Shown one piece after another: positions 30,905 to 42,705 of a stretch of 64,000 nt of DNA. A program made the position numbers and the translations under genes. This stretch comes from Shinisaurus crocodilurus. Taxonomy: Eukaryota > Chordata > Lepidosauria > Squamata > Shinisauridae. The stretch lies in the NCBI GenBank assembly GCA_021292165.1, contig CM037877.1:207742715-207806714 (forward strand), written 5' to 3'. How positions within the stretch are numbered: the stretch's first letter is position 1; the number at the start of each line of letters is the position of its first letter. A model generated the notes under the pieces. The model was not told where the DNA came from, made no database searches, and worked only from the letters and a program-made list of their open reading frames with translations.

Positions 30905-32330
30905 AAATGTGTGTAAACCAGTTTTGCCAGGTCGAAATCTGAAGAACGAGGCTTCCCCTTGAATGATGCAGCAGGGGGGTGCAGTGCCTCTTCCCAACTG
31001 TTCCTTCTCCATTTCTCCCTTGCCCTCCTCCCTCATCTGCTGCAGGGTAATATGAAAGTCCCACCTGCTAAGCATCATTCAAGTCCCACCTGCTAAGCAC
31101 ACAAGGGAGGAGGGTGAGTGGGAAGACCATGGAAGGACTACATGGGAGGCACAGTGGCTATGCAGCCTCTCACTGTGCTGTTAAAGTCAAAGCCTGATTC
31201 TCCAAGTCACAATATGACAACCCTACTTTAGGCATATTTGTGAATCCACATTCGCAAGCAAAGTCCAGCTCTCCAGGTTGCCATTTTCCAGGCACAGTTA
31301 CAGTACAATCTTGATCCTCTTGCTTAAAAGTAAAATCCACTGGTCGAACTAAAGGCGACTTCACAAATCTGTTTGCCAGTGGGTAGGTGTGAGAAAAGGC
31401 TGCCTGTCCATGGCCAGTCAGACATGTGTAGTAGCCACTAAGCAAGATTGCATTTGTGCTACAAATGTTCAAAAAACAGCATGTACAGTGACAAGGAAAA
31501 AGTTTTATCCTGAGAATGATAACAATTGAACACAATCCATTGGCCAAGGGCTGCGAGCCATTATGAGAAGGGTGTCCAGTTGGCCACCACAGACCCAGTG
31601 GTTGTGTGACTCCCCCTTTACTCCCCTAGTAAACGTTTTTAAGATCAGGCTGTAAAGTCTTAGTGTGCCATCCACAGTCCAGTGAATTGGAAAATCCCTC
31701 ATTGATTTTAGTGGTTGAAGACTGCAATGCACCCAGAATAAAGTCCTCTTCTTTCAAAAGTATGTACAGCCCTGGACTCAGTATTTTCATCCACACTGGA
31801 ACTAAATTGGCTTAAAACCAGTACCTCCACTTTCACTGGTAGATCTGGCTATCTCAACCAATTCCACTGATGTTTACTCTTCTGGAGTAAGCATTTTGAA
31901 GACTGCAATTTATGTGATTTATGTGACTTCAATTATATATTTTAAGGCCCTGTTCACATTACATTTCAGATATTCTTGATTTCCATAAGAATATGAACTC
32001 TTGATAGGATGTGTTTAATCATCTAACCTTTAAAACTGTTACTGTATGCAGGTGAGGGGAAAATTACTGGGAAGCATATTAGGTGCATTATTTGTGAATA
32101 CGAGCAAATGGTAATTATAATGTCAACCAAGAAGCACAAGAAACCAAAGGATAATCCAGAACTCCTGGGTGATAGGGATGCAATTAAGCAAACAAAGATA
32201 AAATACATGTAGTACTTTTGTTCGTGATAGTTATGAATGATTACATCACTCCTGTACTATTCCAGTCTACCCAAGGGTACACACGTATGCTGCCTGGGTT
32301 ATTTTACAGAAAGATGGGGTAGGAATCCAA
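30905..32330. other. No recognised feature
   Basis: A 24-bp direct repeat occurs near 31060-31100 (AAGTCCCACCTGCTAAGCA twice). The 125-codon minus-strand frame at 31170-31547 shows no family resemblance. Confidence 0.4.
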
Positions 32331-32333
32331 GAA

Positions 32334-32370
32334 ATAATAATAATAATAACAACAACAACAACAACAACAT
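32334..32370. repeat. (AAT)n(AAC)n microsatellite
   Basis: Four AAT units lead into about seven AAC units. Confidence 0.9.
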
Positions 32371-32422
32371 CATAAAATGAATAAATTTATAAAGGGCCAT
32401 CCGTGTTAATGAGGCTTTACAT

Positions 32423-32568
32423 CAGCCTTCCTCGACCCGGTACCCTCCAGCGGTGTTGGACTAGAACTCCCATCATCCTCAGATGCCACAACCTGTGCCC
32501 CCTTCTGGCTGGAGATGATAGGAGTTGTAGTCCAACACCTCTGGAGGGTACCAGGTCGAGGAAGGGTG
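32423..32568. mobile_element. Palindromic hAT MITE, family A
   Basis: CAGCCTTCCTCGACCCGGTA pairs with ACCAGGTCGAGGAAGG(G)TG. TSD CTTTACAT/ATTTACAG (32415-32422 and 32569-32576, 6 of 8, core TTTACA intact). Confidence 0.85.
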
Positions 32569-33029
32569 ATTTACAGAGTAGAAGAGAACAGGTCCCTGCC
32601 CTGAGGAGTTTACAATCTAAAATTCAACAAAGGGCAAACAACACAGGAGAGAGAGGGAAATGGGGCTTAGGTTCAATAGGGAAGCACTGTGTGGTTGTTT
32701 CAATTGCACATCATGCTTAGGCTTAGTCATAGGCTGAGTTATAAATAAATAGACGATGCTATGTAGATATTGCTATGTGGATATACATATATTTGTAACA
32801 CTTTATTAACTAAAGATGAAGACAGATGCAATACATTTGTTTTTTTTTAAAAAAAAAAACAGCTTAGTATGGCCCTCCAGCCATAGTGCAAGCCTAGCTT
32901 GTTCCTAGTTTTGCAACTGAAAGTGACAGATAGGCATGCTAGCAAGCTGAACTCTGCCTCAGCTGTCAGTCTTGCTTCAAGCAGGATTGCTACCTTTTCT
33001 ATTTTTAAACGTGCAGCATGAACATTGAT

Positions 33030-33031
33030 GC

Positions 33032-33062
<31 letters not shown>

Positions 33063-33500
33063 ATATTTCATTTCTATACTGCCCAATAGCCTAAGCTCTC
33101 TGTGCGGTTTACAACAGTGCCCAAACAAGGCCATAATACAATAACAATGATAAAATTATTAAGCAATACAGAATTTAAAACAGTTTAAAAAATTTAAAAA
33201 CAATCCAGCAACAAAAACACTATTTAATACAGAATGGACCTGTTAAAAATGCCTGAGATGGTGGGTGTCCCCATCAAGCCATTAAAACATTAGACATCCT
33301 TAAATGCCTCAGCATAGAGGGTTGTCTTAGCCTGGTGCCAAAAAGATGACAAAGTTGGTGCCAGGCGGGCCTCTGTGAGGAGATCATTCCACAGTTGGGA
33401 GGCCACCACTGAGAAAGCCCTCCCTGTTGTTGCCACCCTTGGAGCCTCCCTTGGAGGAGGCACTTGGAGGAAGGCCTCAGATCAGATGTTGAATGTAGTT
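33030..33500 (-). mobile_element. L2 LINE 3' fragment
   Basis: A (GTT)n run leads into TTTCTATACTGCCCAATAGC and GTGCGGTTTACAACAG, the inverse of the L2 tail, then coding-region words CACAGTTGGGAGGCCACCAC and CCTTGGAGGAGGCACTTGGA shared with 34425-34870. Confidence 0.82.
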
Positions 33501-33504
33501 TATC

Positions 33505-34420
33505 TATTTATTCCTCCCCATATTCATTTTAAAAGAAAGCATCCATCCATGCAAATCTGCTTCTTGGTGAAATCACAAGGGGCCAGCCAATCAGCACCAT
33601 GAACAGCCAGCCTCTGCTTCAAAGTTGCAGTATCTCCTCCCACCCTGCACCCCGCGAGCTTCACGGTGGAGAAGAAAAGTACATTCAGACTGAATTTAGT
33701 GAGGGTGCTTCCACAGCGGCCCCATTGCTTTAAAAATGTTACATCTGTCTTCACCTTAAGTCTAAAGAACTGAAAATGCCTTATACATTACAGCAATGTT
33801 TTTACGTTCCTGATTCTAGCAGTTCATATAACATCACTTTCAATTTTATTTCATATTCCTCCCCTACAGCATGGGAAAATGTCATCTTCAAAGACACAGT
33901 GTGCTACAACATTTGCATTTTCTCATCTGCGCTTGGCATCTTGGGAGATTTCCAGTATAGGTTTATTATAAGCTTTGCTGCTATATGATTTGCAGTGAAG
34001 CCCACATTATTAATATATAGTACAGGCAGGAGTAAAGAATTTTGCAACTATTTCTACATGTGCAAGGAAGCTTTAGGCTTTTGTTTCATATAAACAGCAT
34101 CCTGCTTCCCCCATATTGCCTGGTGATTTATCAGGATCCCTTGCTTTATCAGGGTCACCAGTCAAGTGAAGAGGTATACTCGCGTTCAAATGAATATGAG
34201 TAGAACTCCCATTCAGACCTTGCTGCTCAACATGGCAAGGTGAAGGGACAGGGTGGTGCACACTCGGACATATGGGCGGGGCCTGCATGCACAGCCCCAT
34301 AACTGCTCATGCATTAGGCTACCCTGATCATGCTGAACTCCTGAACATGGCTCGAGTGTTGATAAAATCTGGAACCAAGTATCACTTGTAAGTTAAGATA
34401 GTGTTGCTTGAATAATTGAA
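33505..34420. other. No recognised feature
   Basis: No coding, SINE or terminal-repeat signature recognised. Confidence 0.35.
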
Positions 34421-34424
34421 AATA

Positions 34425-34870
34425 CTTCATTTCATTTATTACATTTCTGTACCACCCAATAGCCAAAACTCTCTGGGCAGTTTACAAAAAGTAAAACCCT
34501 AAAAATGTAATATAATGACATAACAAAACCACTTACGGTACATACAACAGTATAAAACAATTTTACACAACCAACAATAAAAATCCCAGGGATGACAATG
34601 CTGGTGCCAGGTGCACCTCACTGGGGAGAGCATTCCAAAATTGGGAGGCCACCACCGAGAAGGCCCTCTCCCCTGTTGTAATCCTCCAAACCTCCCTTGG
34701 AGGAGGCACTTAGAGGAGGGCCTCAGATGATGATCATAGTGTATGGGTAGGTTCTTACTGGGAGAGGTGTTCCATCCGGCATTGTGATCCTGAGCCATGT
34801 AACGCTTTGTAGATCTAGCCAGCACCTCGAATTGGGCTTGGAAACGTGTAGGATCCAGACAGTTACTCTT
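34425..34870 (-). mobile_element. L2 LINE 3' fragment
   Basis: TGTACCACCCAATAGCCAAA, then CCAAAATTGGGAGGCCACCA and CTTGGAGGAGGCACTTAGAG; same subfamily as 33030-33500. Confidence 0.82.
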
Positions 34871-34874
34871 GGGT

Positions 34875-35900
34875 TAGGCATACCCAGTGGGATTATAAAA
34901 TATTGTACACTGTTTTTTTACAGTCCCCTTGGTTCATAAGCAGTTTGCCATGTGATGTGGAGGAAGCAGGCTGCTGTTTAAGAAACCAACAGTGGCGCGT
35001 GAGCTGTGTGTATGAATCTACACACAGAACGTTGCACATGTGCTGGTTGTGATATGCCAGGGGACTATTGGCTGATTCGCATGACCTATCTGCCGCCTGC
35101 TCATTCCAGCTTGGAAAAGAAGCTCCAATACTGGATAGGTGAATTAGTGCTTTAAATACTTCCCTGCATTGGAGGTCTAGACATAGAACTGAACATGGGC
35201 CCACTGGGAACAATGGAAGTGGCCTCCTAAGGAACAGACCATCCTCCCTCATTTCCTGAGAGGGCACCCATACGTCTTTGAATTATCTGACACTCTGGCA
35301 AGCTGTCTCAATATTTGCATAGGTGAATGTATAACTCATTAACATTTTAATTAAGAGACTCAATAGAGCATTTTACTCTGAGTCCAAAAGTCACTCTGTC
35401 TTTGTGCAACATTCCCTTGAAAGAAAATAACGTTCCTTTAAAAGCCAAGTTGCTATCCGTCATGTGTCACAGCAGGAAATGCCACTGGCAAAGCAATGAA
35501 ACCCAGTTACGAGGATTCCCAGGAGTGCAACAGGCCAGCATTTTTGGTTTGGATGGAAAATTTAACCTCACAAAGAAGGTTCCGTAGCTTTCTCAAGGCA
35601 AACAATGAGGAGTTGAGTGGAATGGCATTTCTCTGTCTTTGTTGGACCCAAAGGCTCCTTCCTGTGCAACCAATAAGTGCTTGACTAAATGTTACTGCCA
35701 GCCAGATGCAGGAAAGGATGGTTTCCTTCTAGGAGACCAAGCCTCGAGCCCATCTACTTCCTTCCCTGTTCCTGAGAGCCAGGAGAGATAACTGACTTAC
35801 TGAAGGTTTCTATAGTCCTGAAGAGAAAGGCATGGGTAAAGGCCCACCTCCCTGGAGAAAGCCAGCTTGGTAGTTAGAGAGGGGCTGCATTCTAATGACG
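34875..35900. other. No gene seen
   Basis: The stretch 35280-35400 is AT-rich with CATTTTAATTAAGAG and no repeat words; regulatory role possible but unsupported. Confidence 0.3.
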
Positions 35901-35904
35901 GGGG

Positions 35905-36190
35905 GAGGGGGATCCATTCAGTTCACATTTTAATGTTAACTTACCTGATTTTGCACTTTCAAACCACTCTGTGAATCAAAACACAGTTATCTTTTGAAAT
36001 TTGAACTTCCCCGAATTTTGTAATACAGTTCTAAAATTAAAAAAAATGCATATATGAGGGGAGATAACATTCCAAATTAGGAAAATTGCTTGCCAAAATG
36101 TTTATATTGGGGAAAATGCATACAAAACTGTGTGTAGTAGGAGAAACGTGCACAAGAATTTTCATGCCACCTTTTAAAAAATAAAATTAA
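35905..36190. repeat. AT-rich element with 22-25-bp tandem motif, inverted copy
   Basis: TGGGGAAAATGCATACAAAA and GGAGAAACGTGCACAAGAAT are inverse forms of the motif at 2965-3390; the outer word TTTGCACTTTCAAA also matches. Confidence 0.5.
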
Positions 36191-36284
36191 ATAATAACCT
36201 CAGTGTTGGGGATGAAGTAAATTTAAGACTGGAGAACTTCTCAGAATTTGAAATGAACTAAAGATTGGAAAAAGGAGAAATTCC

Positions 36285-36515
36285 TTCAGTGTGGCATAGT
36301 GGTTAGAGTGTTGGACTGGGATTTCGGAGATGCAGCTTCTAGTCCCCACTCAGCCATGAAACTCACTGGGTGACTTTGGGCCAGTCACTGACTCTCAGCC
36401 TAACCTACCTCACAGGGTTGTTGTGAGGTTAAAATGGAGAGGAGAAGAATTATGTAAACCACCTTGGGTTCCTTTCAGGAAAAAAGGTGGGGTATAAATA
36501 TAATAAATAAATAAA
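36285..36515 (+). mobile_element. tRNA-headed MIR-like SINE, full length
   Basis: The A-box region GTGGCATAGTGGTTAGAGTG, a B-box like GCTTCTAGTCCCC, body CAGGGTTGTTGTGAGG and tail GGGGTATAAATATAATAAAT. Confidence 0.88.
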
Positions 36516-36665
36516 TAAAGCTCACTGGGTGACTTTAGACTCTCAGCTTAACCTACCTCACAGGGTTATTGTGAGGATAAAATGGAGAGGTGGAGGACCA
36601 TGTGAGCTGCCTTCTGTTCCTTGCAAGAGGGGGAAAAAACTGGGATATACATGTAATAACAAATA
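36516..36665 (+). mobile_element. Second MIR-like SINE, 5'-truncated, head-to-tail
   Basis: Starts at AGCTCACTGGGTGACTTTAG and runs to TACATGTAATAACAAATAAA. It directly follows the tail of the preceding copy, either as insertion into that tail or as a dimer. Confidence 0.82.
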
Positions 36666-36669
36666 AAAT

Positions 36670-37490
36670 CCCTCGTTCTAATGGGCGGCTGTTCTCTGGG
36701 GAGGTGGAAATGCTTCCTGTATCTCCTGGGAATGGTAGGGTGGAGGAGGAAAGCCCTCTGGGGCTGCAGGTAGCTCAGGGTCAGGGAGTCTTTGGAGCTC
36801 TCCTCTTAGGGATGGGTGAGCATTTTGTTCAGTTCAGTTTTTTAATAAGAACTTGCCAAAATTTGCAAATTTCTTCATCTACAGGACAGGAAGAACTTGA
36901 GATTTTAAAAATTCAAAGGTGGGAGAAAGCGAAATGGACCAATTCTTCCATCAAGAACCAAGACTTTGCATGCTTAGCCCTTAAAAGTCTGGGCTTTAAT
37001 CCCTGTACATTTAACTGTGTTCATGATCCTGAAATAGGGTTGCCACCTCTCTCTCTCTCTCTTTTCCTGAGCAGGCTTCTCATCTTTAACAGCTACAGGG
37101 CAGAAAGAATCGATTTCATTATTGAATTTGGCTAATGCAGATGGGTAAGAATGTTGTTTGGTTCCTTTTTTATATATAAAAAAGTTTTTAAAATGGAAAA
37201 TTTCTCCATAAAAGGAGAGAGAAGGAACTTGAGTTTTTATATTTTTTAAAAAAATGTAGAAGCAAATGAAACTGATAGATTGCACCTGAATCTGTGCCCC
37301 TGACTGAGAGGGATCAGGAGCCTGGGCTATGATGACAGGTTTTGCACTACAGGTGAACCCAGTCAAACTCCAGTGGACTTGGTCCCTGTGCTTTCCTGTA
37401 ACAGTTAATGGAGAATTTTACTGTTCAGAACAAGGACTGTGGAATCCTTTGTCTAATCCTATCAGATGCAAGGAAGGGCAGAAAAGAGGG
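36670..37490. other. No recognised feature
   Basis: A 181-codon plus-strand frame (36590-37135) begins inside SINE sequence and shows no domain. Confidence 0.4.
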
Positions 37491-37497
37491 GAAATCA

Positions 37498-37607
37498 GAT
37501 GTGGTCGACTACAATTCCCATCATCCCCAGCCAGCCTAGCTTGCAGGGGTTGATGGGAGCTGTAATCCAGCACATCCAAAAGGCACCAGGTTGGGGAAGG
37601 CTGCTGT
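37498..37607. mobile_element. Family A MITE, left end missing
   Basis: GACTACAATTCCCATCATCC folds with GGGAGCTGTAATCCAGC; the right end GGCACCAGGTTGGGGAAGGC is preserved. Confidence 0.72.
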
Positions 37608-37957
37608 AAATGAACAACCAGGCTGCATTTATTCTGTCTGTATGATTGCAAGGGAAAAGAAGTTTGCCCAGAATGACCGCCACCATCTGCTGGCAATCAC
37701 AGCACAGGAGAGCAGGGATGGAAAACCTGTGATTAATGACATCCCTGAGAGAGAACATTACCCCTTTCCTTGCTCTGGAAGCTAGAAACATCTGCAACCG
37801 CGCAGCAGCAACTGGTTCCCTCATTGCAACACCCACCCCTGAAGGACACAAGGGCAAACTGGCTTCGTCCCCTTTGAAGGGAGACGGTGCCTGAAAATGT
37901 CATCCAATTCTGCCAATAATGTGTTTTTTTTAGGTATTGGCAGTTCCCTTTTATTAA

Positions 37958-38020
<63 letters not shown>

Positions 38021-38022
38021 CA
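37958..38022. repeat. (AAT)n microsatellite
   Basis: About twenty-one AAT units. Confidence 0.97.
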
Positions 38023-38380
38023 AAATTTAAAGGCTAGTTGCACAAAACTCCCTGCACCTATTTGTCTGAAATTTCTCAAGATTCAGCCTCTTGAGAGGGG
38101 CTACGAATGATGTCTGCAAATTTCATCCAATTCTGTCAAAAGACAAAAAGGTTATTATGGCCATGTGTTGCTTTCCCAGTTGTTATCAACGGGGAGTCAT
38201 GAAGCTTTGGATTTCCTGAAGTGAGATTCCGATTCAGACCCAAGTCGAATCTGGTGGCCTCTCCAGTGGTCCACGCTAAATCAGGCTCTTTCCCCAATCA
38301 CTGGAGCAGGGTCTGAACTGAATCTTGTGGTTGGTGTACACCCCTACCAGCAATGCAAGAGCACAAATGGAACTAATGCT

Positions 38381-38712
38381 GCAATCCTATACAGTCATGC
38401 CTTGGATTGAGAGCATAATTCGTTCCGGAAACGTGCTTGTAATCCAAAAAACTCTTATATCAAAATGAAATCCCCCCCCAAAAAAATTGTACAGAGATTT
38501 TTAATTTAAGCCATACTACAATACTTGTCTTGCAAGACGTCGCTTGTATATCAAGTAATAAATAAATAAATATTTAAAAATTTGCTTGTCTTGCAAAACG
38601 CTCTCAAACCAAGTTACTTGAAATCCAAGGTATTACTGTACATGCATATCTAGAAGTAAGTCTCACTGAATTCTGTGGAACTTATTTGTGACTGGCCTGC
38701 TTAGGATTGCAC
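38381..38712. mobile_element. Family C short element split by the mariner-type MITE
   Basis: GCAATCCTAT at 38381 and ACATGCATATCTAGAAGTAA at 38640 rejoin if 38392-38638 and one TA are removed; the element then ends CTTAGGATTGCA. Same words as 18325-18418. Confidence 0.68.
38392..38638. mobile_element. Tc1/mariner (Tigger-like) MITE, 247 bp
   Basis: Ends CAGTCATGCCTTGG and CCAAGGTATTACTG, flanked by TA (38390-38391 and 38639-38640). Inverted relative to the copy at 5810-6059. Subterminal TAATTCGTTCCGGAAACGTG is shared. Confidence 0.92.
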
Positions 38713-38751
38713 TGTAAAAGCAGTCAAAAGACACCAATCATAGATTTCAAT

Positions 38752-38904
38752 GGATCACAGAGTTGGAAGGAGCCTACAAGGCTATCGAGTCCAACCCCCT
38801 ACTCAGTGCAGGAAACTAGAGGAGGGGTCTCCCATCCAAGTAATAACCAGGCTTGACCCTGCTTAGCTTTCCACACTCAGACAAGCTGAGCCAGCGTAAG
38901 CCAT
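38752..38904 (-). mobile_element. 5S-rRNA-headed SINE with CR1-type tail
   Basis: On the minus strand the head has AAGCTAAGCAGGGTCA (5S box A) and TTACTTGGATGGGAGACC (intermediate element and box C), followed by GGACTCGATAGCCTTGTAGG and TCCTTCCAACTCTGTGATCC, a CR1-type 3' end. The extreme 5' words are slightly worn. Confidence 0.88.
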
Positions 38905-38933
38905 TCTCCAAGTTTTCATAACTGACAAGGGAT

Positions 38934-38972
<39 letters not shown>

Positions 38973-39745
38973 AGGGGGGTGAGACTGTCACAAGTTTGCA
39001 CCAGAGCTAGAGAAACGGTGCGTGGGCACTGATTCCTTGTTGTGACCACTTTTAGAAAAATGATCAGCACATGACTTGTCCAAGGCTACCAAGTAACTCA
39101 CAGGCAGAGCTGCAGCAGCCAGAATAGAGGCAGTTGAATCCCCACTTTCTCTCTTTCAAGACTCTTTCTTGCTTGAACGCAGCCACCACCTCGCAAAAGC
39201 ACATTCTTTATTAACTGTGCATGCTTGGGAAATGAATCTGCTGAGGGTGGGACCAAGATCAGAGGAGCTAAATTGCAGAGAGGGGGGCGGTTCATTCTCT
39301 GATGTTTAGAAATCTGCCCACAAGTCTTTTTCTCAGGGTTGTTTCCAATGTGGGCAAAATTGGTGGCGTTCATGCTATCTCACTGCTTGGCCCATATCCA
39401 GCAGAGCCTCATATACAGTTGAAGCTTTGTCTAATTGTTGTGTTCAGAGCCAGTCCGTTGGGCTCGCTTCAGCTTTTCTGTTGGCAGCAAAATTGCTAGG
39501 TTTGCTCAGCCTGTTGAGCTTCCTACGGTCTGACTTCAAGGGGAGCAGGGTTAGATGTGTGGGGTGGGGAGGGCAATCTTATTAGCTTCACACACCAGTG
39601 TGATGGAAACAGTGAATGCATCACTTTCTTCCTATGAGATCTGGCTAAGGACCAAGAAGCCTCTTGCACTTTTGCTTCCATCTTTGCCAGTCAGACCCAG
39701 CTGTGACAACATCATCCTTTGTGCTCCACTGACAGGGTTGGCAGC
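38905..39745. other. No gene seen; (TG)n(AG)n at 38934-38972
   Basis: Compound dinucleotide repeat only. Confidence 0.4.
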
Positions 39746-39753
39746 AGCCATAC

Positions 39754-40075
39754 CAGGGTGGCCACTGATGCATCACCGACAAAAGGGGACAAAAGAGGAC
39801 ACAGATTTACATAAAATTTGCAAATGCTAATTGATAGGTATAGATGCAAATTTAGAAACAAGGTAATTCAAATAGAAATACAATACATTTCATGACCGTG
39901 GGGAAGACCATGATGACCAGGCGGCCTGCGTGCCTGCTCAGTCTGCTGCCCAGGTGCTAGCTGTGGGTGGGCAACTTGCTTTCCCTGCTTATCTTTAAAC
40001 CAGGCAGCGCTTCAAATGGAGGATGCCTGCAAATGGAGCAGTGTTATCTGTAAAGCAGGACACATGACCACCCTA
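39754..40075. mobile_element. hAT family H1, complete, 322 bp
   Basis: The ends CAGGGTGGCCACTGATG and ACATGACCACCCTA are paired. The exact 8-bp TSD AGCCATAC is at 39746-39753 and 40076-40083. Interior words include GACAAAAGAGGACAC, TTTGCAAATGCTAATTG and GCCTGCTCAGTCTGCTGCCC. This is the reference copy of the family, inverted relative to 44062-44445. Confidence 0.93.
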
Positions 40076-40190
40076 AGCCATACAGTGGTGACCTGCTTTC
40101 GGACCCTGATCCTTGGTTCCACCTGCCGCAAACTTGACATGGCACAGTCCTCTCTACATGCTACTAGCAAAATGCCTCCCATTTTCATGG

Positions 40191-40191
40191 G

Positions 40192-40238
<47 letters not shown>

Positions 40239-40240
40239 CA
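40191..40240. repeat. (TG)n tract ending in (CG)n
   Basis: About twenty TG units close with GCGCGCGC. Confidence 0.95.
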
Positions 40241-40244
40241 AAGG

Positions 40245-41640
40245 GAGAGTTTGTGTTTTGCAAGGATCCCTGGAAGAAGCAGTGCATCTCTGAGCACTCT
40301 GCATATAGAAACAGCTTGTTGCAGCACCTGAAGGATCCCTGTCCACTAAGGGCCAGACTACCCAGTGTTGGGGTGGGGCACTTTTTGATGTCCCACAGCA
40401 AGGTCCCTGCAGCTTTTAAATAAATATCCCCCCCCCATAGGAATTAATGGCAACCATTCACTTATATGGGACAAACAAAGCAAAGGACATACCTAGGGAC
40501 ACCAGTGAGGTGTGGAACAAACCTGGTCACTATCCCTTTGTGACCCCAGCTACTGAGAAGTGTCTGTTTCTATCGGCATAGACCCCCCCTTCCTCTGCCT
40601 ATCTCCATCCTGTTTCGTGGTCATAATGGAGTGCGATGGGATATAGAATGTATAGATTTTTAAATGCACAGGTACCGCACCATGTCATCCTATATACCTG
40701 CATGTACCTCCCTGTGCAGCAAGAATGTGCTCTGCATATACAGAAGAGGGATTTCTGTGCCAGCTGCATTGTCACATTCTGCAGTTTCCTTCCTGTGGTG
40801 ATGCCATAGCATAGGACAACCTGCACTCCTGATCATTCTCCATGCTCTCTGGGGTTGATGGGAGTTGAAGTTCAAAACATCTGGAGGGCGCCAGATGAAA
40901 TAAAGGTACAGGGGCTCTGATGATCTCTGTTGTACCTGGTCCTCCTGGATTAGCTGTGTTTTTGCCCACTTGTGCTTCACCTCCTGCTGCCCGCCTCTTT
41001 CTGCTTGAGGGTTGTTTGTTTTTTTGGTACCTAGCACCGCCCCTGGATCCCTCCCAAGAATGCTCACACATCATGCAACCAGAATAGCATTGGTGGTGGT
41101 ACCCAGTAACATAAGCAGAACTAGGTTCTTCAGGCTGCAGAGCTATACTCATTTACCTGCAAGTAAGCCCCACTGAACTTAATGATCTTACTTCTGAGCA
41201 GACGTGTAGGATTGCTCTGTATATCTAGGATTAGCATTAACAGAGGCTGCTTGCTCTTCACTCTCAGTACAATCACATTGAGCTCTTGCAAGATGTGTAT
41301 TTATGGAAATTCCCTCAATGAATTGATCTGTTAACAAACAACCACTCAATTGTCATGACATATTTAATTGCCTGTTCTGGATAAAAGAGGAGGGAGGGGG
41401 CATAGTCTGCTGCTGTTTCTCTAAGGGCTGCAATGTACAAGTCTTCTTCCTACCCCAATATCTGGCTGTCTCACATTTTAAAAATATTTAACTTCATAAA
41501 GCACAGGACAAATATGGGTTGTTGTTTTTTTCAGATGTTGAGCTGAAATACAAATAAAGGGAAGAAGAAATGCTGAAGGCCATACAAAAGGAGGCCATTA
41601 CACAGTAATGAAGTCAGTTAAAAAAAATATCCAGCTTTTT
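40245..41640. other. No gene; partial family A MITE (40848-40895) and family C piece (41145-41215)
   Basis: GGTTGATGGGAGTTGAAGTT with AACATCTGGAGGGCGCCAG is a right half of MITE A. CAAGTAAGCCCCACTGAACT with GTAGGATTGCT is a family C piece. The remainder is unassigned. Confidence 0.45.
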
Positions 41641-41644
41641 AATA

Positions 41645-41790
41645 TAAATTTATTTATTTATTTAATATATTTCTACACTGCCCATCAGCCAAAAGGCTCC
41701 CTGGGCGGTTTACAAGAAAAAACAGACAGTATAAAAACAATCATCTTAAAACCAAAAGTATCATTAATATAAAAATACAAACACAATATA
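41645..41790 (-). mobile_element. L2 3' tail fragment
   Basis: TTTATTTATTTAATATATTT then CTGCCCATCAGCC and CCTGGGCGGTTTACAAG, the inverse of the L2 tail. It is followed by a short (ATATA)n run. Confidence 0.82.
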
Positions 41791-41809
41791 ATATAATATA
41801 ATATAATAT

Positions 41810-42660
41810 AACAAAACAAACAAAAGACAAAAACAAAAAACGCTAGCAAAAGCAAGCTAGCCTCCTTGTTCCCAGCCTCTGAAAGTGGATCTGACTGTAG
41901 CACACAGCTTTAACATACAACATGTGGATTGTTTTCTATATGTGGTCATTTGTGTGTCATTTTCAGGGTCTCCCCCCCCCCTCCAACATGCATATATGGA
42001 TACTATAAAACTAAAAAAAAAAAACAGCCTCAGAGCTTTTGGGGAGAGTAATGTGCATGACCAGAAATGACTTTTTTCATGTGTGCGCTGATGTCAGGCA
42101 CCACAGGTAAGAAAAACAACAACAGAAAAGACTTTGAAATGTTAAAAGTTTGTGTGAATCCAGCCCAAATGACAACATCTCACTTTGCCTCTGCTATATA
42201 TACTCCAACTTGGACTCTAGCAAACCCCAGAAGGAAGGAAGGAAGCTCTAAAGGGCTGCGAGTGGTAGTAGCCACCACAAGCATCTCTCTACTACGGATG
42301 GAAAAAATCTGTTAATTTTAGTTTCTCCATGATTCTCACTTTTCCTATCTTGAATTCAGATCATCTCGAATTCCTCCAGTCTTAAGTTCACTTTGTCCTG
42401 AACTTCGAGAATGTAATTTTTTTTTTTAAGTGGAAAAGGTAGGGCATCTTGGTGGCCTTGGTGGGTGCATTGGTCCCCACGGGAACCACCCCTGACCCAG
42501 GTGTCCTTGTGTCTCTAAGGCTCCGATCCTGCACAGTTATACGCAGCTTTAATCCCATTGACTTGAATGGGATTTCAGCAAAATAAAAGTGCAAGATTGC
42601 AGCCTAAGTCCTTTCCCTTTCTTCAGGAGGATGTCTATGGACAAATAATCAAACCCAGCA
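41810..42660. other. No gene seen; family C-like piece at 42515-42610
   Basis: GATCCTGCACAGTTATACGC to AAGTGCAAGATTGCAGCC loosely matches family C. Otherwise unassigned. Confidence 0.35.
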
Positions 42661-42663
42661 AAG

Positions 42664-42664
<1 letters not shown>

Positions 42665-42702
<38 letters not shown>
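42665..42702. repeat. (CA)n microsatellite
   Basis: About nineteen CA units. Confidence 0.95.

Positions 42703-42704
<2 letters not shown>

Positions 42705-42705
<1 letters not shown>

Noticed and set aside
37733..38023. Poly-Ile frame
   Set aside because: Translation of the (AAT)n microsatellite.
40012..40423. Two overlapping 130-codon frames
   Set aside because: They run across the hAT H1 copy and the (TG)n tract; no protein family resemblance.
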